Assembly: GCA_021030915.1 (NCBI GenBank)
Contig: JAGEMR010000020.1
Location: 186,001-250,000 of the forward strand
DNA from: Astrothelium macrocarpum
Taxonomy: Eukaryota > Ascomycota > Dothideomycetes > Trypetheliales > Trypetheliaceae
Length of the DNA: 64,000 nucleotides
Direction of reading: 5' to 3'
The first letter of the stretch is position 1. Each line of letters starts with the position of its first letter. Positions 54,625 to 64,000 of this stretch are shown piece by piece. Under the pieces are notes generated by a model that saw only the letters and a list, made by a program, of their open reading frames with translations, was not told the origin of the DNA and did not search any database. Position numbers and translations under genes: made by a program.

Positions 54625-56806
54625 ATGTAACTTTAGTGTGCATGTCTTCTCAGTTTGAAGTTGTCCAGCTGAAAAGATTCAGGTTGGGGAACTGATGATT
54701 GGACAAGTGATGTGAAAACTGCGTAATGAGGTGGCTGAAGGCAGTGTGAGCGCAGAAAAATGCATTTATTGGTCTCGGGATAACTCAAATGTACATGTTT
54801 CGATCTAATAATTGCAATCAAATCATCAATATTACATGTCAGTTGGGTTCAACATACGTGCATTATTACCGTACGCCGATACCGTCCAACTTTAGATTTT
54901 AAATCCCCTAACATGGCATGAGGCTCCTCTACAGATGCTCTATTCGCATTAGGCTGCTGGAGTATAGTGTGGAAAGTCTAGCCAAAGCGGCGACCGTGGT
55001 TTGCGTGATGCAATCGAAGCCCAACGCCAGGCTTGAAAACATCATTTTCGAGGCCAGATAGATCAAATTAAGATCAAGCCTTGCTACTGGCTCGCATGCA
55101 ACCCATTTTTACTCATCACTCATAACCTTCTAATAGCGTTATTGTCCCGGGTTATTCAGGGTTGTCGGCCAAAAGATTAGAGGTGACCGGACATAACTTA
55201 CAATACGCTCCGTAGCAAATCGTCCTCGGTTACCTTTCGCCTTTCAACCATAACACTATAGTTCAAGATAAATTAGCAGTCTTCCAGCTCCTGGCTATTT
55301 TGACTTCAACAGCCTTTTACCCTGAATGTCTCCGATTATCATTGTATCAGGCATGGCCTTTGGCTCTTCACATAGACGCTATCATGCAAGCTTCATACCT
55401 TGAAACCATTCCCTTGTCCAGCTTTTGAATATTTGAGTAAAAAATTGTGTGGATACCAGTCATTTGACCATCCTCAAGCTTATTCTTACTGAACTAAAAG
55501 CGGTGCAAGACTCCATGGTAGATATACGAAAGAAGGTGTTGGACGGTCGGCCACGTCTCGAGCAAGGAGCGTTCAGGTCTTTCACTCGCCCCACCAATGC
55601 AAAAGCTGGGCAGCTAGAACGGCATCTTAGAATTACAGCACAAAGCTAAGCTGAAAATCGAGTTCGCTTTACTGGAACAGAAGAGTTTGGTTAATCATAC
55701 AAGGCATGATGTGTGAGAAAGTGTGTTGCGCAGGCACTCAAGAGCAACACATTCCACTGAGGATTTAAATTTTATAACAACAATGTCTGAGTCAAGACTA
55801 ATCAATGATACATATTTCCTTAGGTGTCGTTGAAGAGATTTGCAGCGCTATCTGTTCTCTGACTGACTGTTGAATGATAGCAAAAAAGCAAATCTGTAGC
55901 CAGAAACGAAAGTCTGAGAAGATTTCACGCACCCCGAGGTTCACTGAGCCGGCGAAATAACTTCCACGAGCAGTTTTGTGATATGGTGTGGCATTGATTT
56001 CAGCGATGAACGCAGCCGCGAGTCTCGAAGGGAATTGCTCACAGATTTTCAAGCAAATCTATTGATTAGTTGACCTCGTAATGCCGCAGAGCGGGTTGCA
56101 AGTGAAGAATCAATGTGAGTATATTGTTGTTAAATCCTCAACAGAATGTGGAATCTATTCGTTATCGGCTACTACAGCATTGTTGGTATCGGATGGCATC
56201 ATTTATCCCTTCCATTTATGAGACAGCGTTCCCTTTGTAATTCAATACCATCCGTGGCTTGATGGTATTAATCTTCCGTTGCATGCACGCCATGCAATGG
56301 TGTCCAGGCTCGACTCTAGCCGCAGAATCTAGCGCCGCCACTTTTTCACGCAGGAGTACCTCAAGACCGCGCATCTCCACCACTCCTCGTGCCACAGCGT
56401 CAAGAAAGCCGGATCGCGTCCAGCACAATCTTCTATGTTCAGGATCTGCTCCAACCGTAGTATCTAGCTCTATCGAACGCAAATGTCTCCATGCTCAGAG
56501 TCATGCCTGGGGTGGTCGTTCGGCTTTCTGTGGAGCCGTCTTCGCCAAATCTAGATAGCCCCCACGAGGCTTCTCAACACGTCCAATGAGAAAGCTATGG
56601 AGACCGGTGAATATTTCGCCATAACATTAAAAGTGAGTAAAGACCATGTCCACTTTCGGACTGCCCAGACGGTTCCAAGTCAAAGCTTCACATTATGATG
56701 GCTGAACAAAGGATCATCCCCCGAATTGAGGGTGCGTGTTGAAATAGATCGGGTCGCCGGAAGGTTCAGTGCTTTTGATTCTTTCCTTGAAGCTGGCGTT
56801 TTGGCA
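54625..56806. other. Intergenic spacer (2.2 kb), no gene seen
   Basis: Only short frames (under 100 codons) on both strands, none with features. No transposon ends, tRNA or simple repeats were recognised. Confidence 0.45.
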
Positions 56807-57755
56807 ATGTCTTTCTTTCTTCCTTATCACCTTTTGGTGGCACTTTGCCTCATTCCTCTCCTTCAGCGCTGTCTTGTTTGTGCTCAAACATGCTATTGGC
56901 CAAACGGAGACGTAGCTACCGGTCAGACGCCGTGTAACAAGGCTTTGCCATACAGTTCATGTTGCTATTCGGATAGTTACTGCCTGGATAATGGCCTCTG
57001 CCTCGATGGCTATTGGAACTTACTCTCTGCAGGGAGTTGTAGTGATAAGTCCTACGATAGCCTATCATGTTTCCAGTTTTGCAAAAACCGTAAGTCCGAC
57101 GACCACTTTGCGAGCCGTCTCTTTTGAATCTGCCAGGATTTCTTTCGTTGGTCGCTCTCTTCTCATAGAACCACGCCTGATATATGTGACAGCCACCTGG
57201 ACGTGGACCGACCTCATCTCCAACTACAACACCACTGGATTCTGTTGTCACTACTATGAGGACGTCTCCTACAACAACGACAATCTCTGTGAGTCCAATC
57301 TCCCTAACGACAATTCCACCCGTCCCGTCTTCAACCCAGCCAATGGTCATATCATCACCGATCGCTCTACCGGATCCATAACCATGTACAATTCTACGAT
57401 ACCCGATAATCAGGGTTCTGGCAAGGGCCAACCTGCCGGCCTCGGTACCGATGATACCAAGACTGAGATTGCGATTAGTGTTGGCATCGGCGTCCCGTTA
57501 GGACTGGCGCTCATTGCCGCACTTGTTGTCGCCTGGTTGGAGCGGCGGAAACTAGCACGGGAACGGGCAAAATGGGAGCAAGACGGGCCATGGCCGACGC
57601 AGCCTGCCTATGTACCGATTCAGGAACAGAAGAAAGATGCGACTGCGCACAGAGTGGTGAGGCACGAATTGGATAATGATGTCGTGCGACACGAGTTGAG
57701 TCCAGTATCTGCATCTACAGGGACAGGAATAGGATCTGGAATAGGTTTGACATGA
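56807..57755 (+). CDS. Fungal Cys-rich single-pass surface protein
   Basis: Exons 56807-57089 and 57169-57755, phase 1, give 289 residues. The start at 56807 gives a signal peptide (LLVALCLIPLLQRCLVCA). The mature N-terminus TCYWPNGDVATGQTPCN, then SSCCYSDSYCLDNGLCLDG and SCFQFCKN, is a common extracellular Cys module of filamentous ascomycetes. Exon 2 continues with GFCCHYYEDVSYNNDNLCES. The membrane span is ISVGIGVPLGLALIAALVVAW, followed by a charged tail with RHELDND and RHELSPV. The family is widespread but has no assigned function; a surface receptor or wall-linked role is only a guess. Two other AG sites exist in the intron; only CTCATAG keeps the frame. The next gene has the same architecture. 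Confidence 0.8.
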
Positions 57756-58600
57756 CTTGATAGTGGGTTCCGGAGTCCATACTTCGTGATTGTACCTAAT
57801 TTGGACAATGTCTGGCTCAGGAGTTTCACAGGTGTCCAGCTTTTTGGTATGGTTAGCTCAATGATCTGCGCTGTGGTTTCTTAGACCGTAATTGATCGTT
57901 CTGCCTCGAAAGTTGAAGACATATCAAAACTAATGAGCGCCGATGTGGATATATCAGACAATTCGTCGTCCATTGGCCGAAAAAGCTCATCTCGCTTGCA
58001 AGATCTATCATCCCTTTTCATCGTCATGGCCGCGACTCAGAAGCTCCTCTTCGTCAGTACCCTATCCTCCAGGTCTGCTATCATCACCGTCGAACTGGTC
58101 AATCCGTACGGCCCTCCTGACCCTCCTACTACACAAGCAAATTTAAAAATCTGGGTAACGCGCAATGAGAGCGCGAGCAATGCGAGTCTTTCTCTGCCTT
58201 CCTTTCAGTCGCAATGTATTACCCAGTGAAGGACCATGACCATTCCTTTGTTCGTAAGGCGACCAGTTCGCTCTTCGAACAAAAGTGTTTTATTTCTTGC
58301 CGATTCCAAAACGTGGTTTCCCCCTTTCCGCAAGTCGAGGTGCCGTGTTTCAGCCCCCAAACCCTGTTTGTGGCATTGGCAGGTTGGTGTCGTCCTACGC
58401 GAGCATGAGTGATTGGTTATTCATGCGCCATTACCTACTAACTCTGGCTAGCCGCTGATAAATACACAAGCCTCTTTGCTTCTCTCCGCATATAAATCGG
58501 CTTGCCGTTGTCAGTGGATGAAAGTCGGTGTGGACGAGGTATGTAGCTTGGCAAGGCTGAAAGTCTGCCCTTGCGCGGAATACACATCTACCTTTGCGGA
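57756..58600. other. Spacer between the two surface-protein genes
   Basis: A 98-codon frame at 57933-58229 shows no features. The region should hold the promoter of the next gene. Confidence 0.4.
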
Positions 58601-59757
58601 ATGGCCGCTTCAACATCGTCGGCTACTCGTTCGATCCTTGGTGCCTTGACAACGACATTCATTCAACCTTCTACTTGCTCTACCTTAGTCGCCGGGTCCC
58701 CGGCCAGCGGGTCTTCCTCAACCGAGGCATATCAAGCACAAACTTGTGCTTCCGGCGGATTTGACGATGACATTCGTTGCTGGCCGACTGCGATAGGAAA
58801 ACCTCCCGGTCCCTCTTTCCAAGGTTGGGGGTTCTTTTCGCCGGGGTTGATTTGCCCTCACGGATATACGACGGCGTGCTCGGCAGGTCTTTTGACTGAC
58901 GGATCACCCCTCGCGATCACTCAAGGACAAAGCTTCGGCTTCCAATTCGGTCTTCTTCCAGGTGAGATTGCTGTTGGATGCTGTCCGAGGTAGGCAATGC
59001 CCCGAGTAGCAACCTTTTCGAAATGGCGTCAAAGCTTTCGAGTAGCTGATGCTTCTCGCTTGAATTTAGTGGTTACGCTTGCTTTGGAGCCAATGCTGTT
59101 TAATCTTACCAGACTTGTCTCAATACGATTTATGCGGGAGAAATCACTACTGCTCGGTGTAACAACCAGCAATTTGACGGTCCAATCACGAGCAATGTAT
59201 CCGTGGAAGTATCGACCAAGACCTCGACTCTTCTAACTGACACGCTTTCTGCCAACGGGTTTTCCTTCGCTACATCGAGCGAGGAAACAATATCGCAATT
59301 CACAACAACCCTTCCTGGCGTTTCACTTTTCGCGCCAATGATTCAGTTAAATTGGAAAGATTCGGACCAAAGGCCGGAATCGACAAGTGCTACGTTGTCT
59401 TCAACCAATACTGATACCGCTGTTTCCACACCGATTTCGAATAATAAATTCCCACCGTCAAGCAGCAACATTTCAACTAATGCAAAGATAGCTGTTGGTG
59501 TGGTTATTCCGGTTGTTGTCCTCACCGTAGCTGCATTACTCGCCTTTATCCTAATCAGTCAGAAAAGGAGGACTAGAAGGACTACAAGCAACGCAGAATA
59601 TCGCGACAAACCCGAATTAGATGCCATGATGACGGCAAATACGGCTTCATTGAGACCACGAGAATTATTGGTAGTTGAAAGGCCTCACGAAACAGGAGTT
59701 GGAGTGCCGCACGAGCTAGCAGCGCCGAATGTCGTGCATGAGTTAGACGGTCACTAG
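58601..59757 (+). CDS. Fungal single-pass surface protein, broken by an in-frame TAA at 59101
   Basis: Exons 58601-58989 and 59070-59757, phase 2, give about 357 codons. The extracellular part has family motifs in order: ICPHGYTTACSA, then VGCCPS|GYAC across the splice site, QTCLN and TTARCNNQQFDGP. VSLFAPMIQLNWKDSD is a hallmark of this group of ascomycete membrane proteins, and it is followed by a Ser/Thr stalk. The membrane span is VGVVIPVVVLTVAALLAFILI and the tail carries PHELAAP and VHELDGH. No classical signal peptide is evident. A TAA at 59101-59103 interrupts the frame between GYACFGANAV and SYQTC. Codons on both sides look fully conserved, so this is probably a recent nonsense change. 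A GTTTAA...CCAG intron of 72 bases would remove it but would also delete the conserved QTCLN part. Confidence 0.68.
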
Positions 59758-61907
59758 CCATAAAATTTTAACGGCACAAAAGCGCCTCTTTGAACGAAAG
59801 TTTGGCGGTAGTGCTCTCAAGAGCACCTGGTGTGTACCTTGTATAAAATTCCTCGACATGGCCGTTTGTAAGCTTTCTAATGCTTGAGGGACGAATCCTA
59901 AGCAGATCCCATGAATGACCTGGCTTGCTAAGCAAAGCCGCTCAATCCAGCACCATATATCTGCTTCATGTAGGGGTGAGCAGTCTCACAATGACGGAAA
60001 TTTTATAAACTCTTACAACACACGTATTGGCCGATGAGCGAGCACTTGCGACAGAACATCTCGGGCTTCAAGGACTGGATCTGATCATAATCACGAGCAT
60101 GATATATAATTTTCTTTACGCACGCGAACGCAGAGTCGTACTATACTCCATTGTCATCGAAAATAGGATGGTTGTTTCAGTCAGTGCAGAGGCAAATTGA
60201 AGTACCGATTTGGAACAAGCAGTCAAACGAGGATCGAAATGACGTAAACCAAGTAAAACGCGTCAGCACGTGATTTCGCGTTTCCTCTCCATCACAAGAC
60301 AAGTTGGTATGCCAAACATTGTTCAGCCCAGAACCAATCTGTCATTCTTTAATATTTTCACAGTGAAATTGGGCATGAACGTGACAAAATGGATCAGCCT
60401 CTTTTTTTCTACTGACCCGTCCTTTTCCCGATCATGCCATTTACTACAAAACCTTTAAAGGCTGGCACTGAACACGATTTTGGGCGACGCACAGCCCGTA
60501 CATTAAGAGCAGCCCGCAACGCAGGCTTGATCAACGTGGCACATGCCATCCTCCCCTGTGTCCCTTATTTTGCAGCACCTGTTCTTCAATTCAATTTTCT
60601 CGGATTTCGAAAAGCAAGTGATGTATTTCAAGTCGTTCGTGGGAAAATTGATTGATGCTCGCTCAGCCCATCTCCGCCGCAACGCCCCCCTTGTATTGCG
60701 CACCGTATATCGTCGCCTTACCAGCAGGAAGTAAGCCCTGAAGCCTTGTCATTGTTCAATACAGTGGCGGAATTAGTTTGCCGACAGTCATGATCACCTG
60801 TCCTTCTAATTCTCACTGAGCAAGGTACTGAATCCCTACAATGTTTGACGTCATTATACAACTGACCTTATATGCCGCATCCGGTACCTCGAGCTCCTGT
60901 CCCACATCCGCAGTCTCAAGCTTTTGTTAAGTCTTCGTCGTTCCCGCCAGAAAGTTCCTACATATTTTCCAAACTAAGTTCATACATTGTTCCAATTTGT
61001 TCCGGCAACTCTAATTCCGGTCATTGCCCCATAACCATGGAATTACCATCACAAAGATTTTTCGTCGTTGTCATTATCGCTGTCTCTGCCAATGTAGAAC
61101 CTAAGTGCGCAAAAATTCCAGAGTCGATTTCTATAACTATGTCAATCTACTGCCCATGAGTTGGAAATTTCCTGGGCCAGAGTACTGTGCGGAAGCGATG
61201 CATGAATACGTGTCTCCGGATCAAATCGCTTCGCTAGCCGTATTTCCGAATGGGATTCCATACTTACGAACTGAGAAGAGTCCATGACTTGACTATCTGA
61301 TCCACGCTAAAGTCACGGAGAGGAACCGTACTCTGATCGGTGAATATACTAGACTGGTCGTATTTGGCAAGTTATTGCAGGGACTCCATGTTACAAGTCC
61401 ACAATAGAGACTTCTTATTCCGGTACCTTTTAGCCCATCACGCGAGTAATTAGCGTGTTGGGACTTGGATAGCATCTTCGCTACTCTCTGCCAGAATAAC
61501 CAAGCTTTTTGACTCTTCCTTATCACTTAATGTGGCTTGCAAAAGGCATGATATGAAGAAAAGGATACGAAGCCACCAGGAGAATTTGACCGAAGACCTA
61601 GAGTCCTACGCTCTGTGGAACGACTAACACAAAATGATACCACCAAAGGCGCATTTAGCCATAATCATTCTTGTATTAGTGTTTCTCCAGTAAGCCCGAG
61701 CGTGCAGACTATGATATTACTTGCACGGCTTTAGCACCTTAAATTTAAGCATGGAGCTGCGCCGCATACCTTCTCCCGTTACACTCTTCTTTTTCGCCCT
61801 TTGGCCCCGACTTTCGCTTTTGGTTTTATGTTATATTTTCATTATATTTCAAAAATGGAAGAACACCCTGGAATCCATACTGGTACAGTGGAAACGCTCT
61901 CTCACGT
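59758..61907. other. Intergenic spacer (2.1 kb), no gene supported
   Basis: Short frames only; 73 codons at 60434-60655 and 95 codons at 60872-61159 are featureless. No repeats or RNA genes were recognised. Confidence 0.45.
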
Positions 61908-63701
61908 ATGACGATTTTGACGAAGATTAGCGCTACTTTCGTCTCACAAAATGTGTAGGAAAACCGTCTAAAAGTTCTCGTTGTTGGCAGTGGACTAGGT
62001 TGAGCAAGACTTGATACCTTCGCCGGTTGAACCAATTTACTAATGACAAGCTGGAAAAGGGGGCTTGTCCTGTGCCGTATCCTGTGTGAAAACCGGACTC
62101 GAAGTTGTTGTTCTTGAACGAGCCAAAGAGCTCACCATAGTATGTGACGTAGAAAACCTGAACCCCATTAGGATCGACTTTTAACTGAGATTCGACTGAA
62201 AGCTAGGTGCTGGGATTCAGCTTCCTCCGAATGCCACTCGAATTGTTGCTGATTATTTTGGTCTCCTCGGGAAATGCAAAACCGCTGGAGGCGTAAAGTT
62301 GGAGCTCTACAATGTTCTCGACTACAAGACTGGCAAGGTGCTTGCAACAAGACCTGGCCCGGAATGGGCCGAAAAATGGTTCGGATACCCCTGGTGGGTA
62401 TTACTTCGGGCTGATTACCAGAAAATTTTGGTGGAAGAGGCACAAAAACTGGGGGCGAAACTAAGACTTGACTGTGATGTGGTAGACGTGGTATGCAGAG
62501 AGCAGAAACCTTACGCTATCCTTGCTACTGGCGAAAGAGTGGAAGCGGATGTCATTGTCGGGGCTGATGGTATGCCAGCCCTACCTTGCGTTACCCTGTC
62601 CTGGGTAGCATTCTGACGCCTCTCTTGACCTACTGAGCTTCTAGGTATTGCATCTACCATTCGAACGTGCGTCCTCGGCTACCAAAAGGATGCCACGCCT
62701 ACTGGTGATATGGTCTACCGCGCGACCATTCCACGCGCTCAGCTTGAGCGATTGGATGACCCAAATTTAGCGGACGTTCTCTACAAAGCCGAATCACGGA
62801 TATGGTGGGGACCAGATTCCCATGCCATACTTTACCCCGTGCAGGCCTGCAAAATATTTAATCTGGCATTATTGTTAGTGCAGCATCTTCTTTCTAGACC
62901 AATGCTCAAGCTTTGTAGAAGACTAATGACAGTCAAGGGTTCCATCTGATCTCCCTGATGGTGTTAGCAAGATACCAGCGGATATCGACCAGATGCGTAA
63001 AATCTTCGAAGGCTGGGACCCGCAGCTCCGCGCTTTAATCCGCGAGACCTCCAACGTTTACAAGTGGAGCTTGAATCACATGGAAGAGCTCGATACTTGG
63101 ACAAAGGTGAATCAGCCACGATCTTGCATTAACATCCTTCTGTTCCATCTTCTCTTAGAAGACCTTTGACTTACGTACTTCTCCAACGCTTCAGGGGTCT
63201 GTCGCACTCCTTGGTGACGCTTGCCACCCCACACTACCCTACCAAGCCCAAGGCGCTGCAATGGCTGTCGAAGACGGCGCTACCCTTGGCAAGCTCCTCG
63301 GTCTACTCGCTAAATCTTCATCACCATCCCAACCCACCATCCCCGCCGTACTTGGCCTCTTTGAGTCTCTCCGTAAGCAACGTACTACGCTCAATGTCGC
63401 GGGCGCGAAGGAAAATCGTGTCTTGTACCACCTTAAAACGGAGGCAGAGCTTCAAGAACGAGACGCGGCTCTAGCACGCTTGGATTGGGAGATAGCGGAT
63501 AACAATTTCCCTTGGCTGTGGGGAGATATGAGCTATATGCGGTATCTGAATGGTTTTGATACCCTGCAGGAAGCAGAGCATGCGTTTTGCGAGCGATTTG
63601 GTCACAGCGATGGAGCGACGCAAGAGAAAGTCGAGAGAAAGAAGGAGAAATTCGACTTTGAAGTAAAGTTAATGAGGAGAATTGCGGAGATGAACCTGTG
63701 A
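61908..63701 (+). CDS. FAD-dependent aromatic monooxygenase, salicylate-hydroxylase-like, with N-terminal in-frame TAG
   Basis: Exons 61908-61998, 62060-62139, 62203-62569, 62645-62877, 62933-63106 and 63195-63701 keep one frame of 484 codons. FAD-binding LKVLVVGSGLG|GLSCAV sits at the N-terminus, then VVVLERAKEL and GAGIQLPPNATRI. The DG motif is VIVGADG|IAST and the FAD ribityl-binding motif is ALLGDACHPTLPYQAQGAAMAVEDGA. These place it in the group A flavin monooxygenases, close to salicylate and 6-hydroxynicotinate monooxygenases, which hydroxylate aromatic acids using NAD(P)H and O2. A TAG at 61956-61958 separates the first 16 codons from the FAD motif and no ATG lies between. Either an upstream exon uses that TAG as its acceptor or the gene is broken. 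Donors GTTGAG and GTGCAG and acceptors AAAG are weak. Confidence 0.75.
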
Positions 63702-64000
63702 ATATCTGTTCAGGAATAAGGGAAGATCCTTGGCTCTCGGTGCTACCACTGGCTACTGCGTCAATGATCAATCCGATTGTATGCTTTGTTGGAGGAGTCG
63801 ACCTTACCTTTCCGAGGTAAAGTGTATTCCATGTCTGACAAGCGGGTTCGGAAGATCAACAGTTTCGGGATACTCAATCAGCTCTGAAGCTTGCGAAGTG
63901 AAAGTTACGATTTCCCAGGCGAGATGACAATCACTCAGCGCCCAGAGCATCGATCTGATTATTGCATTGATACGCTATTCTGCAGCGAAATCACGCTTAC
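63702..64000. other. 3' flank of the monooxygenase, no gene seen
   Basis: A 65-codon frame at 63730-63927 has no features. The window ends here. Confidence 0.4.

Noticed and set aside
59098..59169. Intron GTTTAA...AACCAG that would remove the TAA at 59101
   Set aside because: The donor is poor and it would delete conserved QTCLN...TTARC residues, although the phase fits; kept as an alternative in the entry.
1..64000. tRNA, rRNA, CRISPR array or prokaryotic operon features
   Set aside because: No tRNA box A/B pair, 5S rRNA or regularly spaced repeats were recognised by eye, and the intron-rich genes are eukaryotic. A covariance-model scan could still find a small RNA that I missed.

Overview
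This window looks like nuclear DNA of a filamentous ascomycete (Pezizomycotina). Most genes are split by short introns (about 50-110 bases) with GTNNGT-type donors, CTAAC/CTGAC-like branch points and YAG acceptors. The gene set is typical fungal housekeeping plus cell-wall, secreted and catabolic genes. One insertion shows the extreme A+T enrichment expected from repeat-induced point mutation (RIP). I cannot name the genus. All exon models were built by hand from reading-frame continuity, splice signals and remembered family patterns; no search was run.

Layout. 1-13 kb: partial NUC1/EndoG nuclease (-), L-type lectin of the early secretory pathway (+), tRNA ct6A dehydratase (+), PPN2-like phosphoesterase (-), an APH/choline-kinase-like kinase (+) and a CYP59/StcS-like cytochrome P450 (-). 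13.6-16.9 kb: a RIP-degraded Tc1/mariner-like element with perfect 41-base inverted ends, into which a second, 1850-base Fot1/pogo-like element has jumped. A degenerate duplication of about 200 bases follows. 18.5-22.9 kb: an unknown protein (-) and a WSC-domain wall sensor (-). 22.9-26.5 kb: non-coding spacer with a minisatellite and two long homopolymer tracts.

26.5-51.3 kb is a dense conserved core: VPS34 (-), NSE4 (+), ATG33-like (-), peroxisomal 2,4-dienoyl-CoA reductase ending in SKL (+), TMEM184/DUF300 protein (+), a small secreted protein (-), an unresolved membrane protein (+), a transcription factor with two Zn2Cys6 clusters (-), ETF beta (+), Arf GAP (-) and PDS5 (+). VPS34/NSE4, TF/ETFB and ArfGAP/PDS5 are head-to-head pairs with short shared promoter regions. 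51-64 kb is sparser and more accessory: an HsbA-type wall protein, two Ser/Thr-rich single-pass surface proteins with similar HEL-motif tails, and a salicylate-hydroxylase-like FAD monooxygenase. The second surface protein and the monooxygenase each carry an apparent in-frame stop.

The genes do not form one pathway. VPS34 and ATG33 both concern autophagy, and NSE4 and PDS5 both concern chromosome structure, but the order looks like ordinary fungal gene mixing. The points most worth a second look are the symmetric exon that carries two half zinc clusters in the transcription factor, the stop codon that overlaps the last splice donor of the WSC gene, the nested transposons, and the CpA-to-TpA-type stops near the right end.
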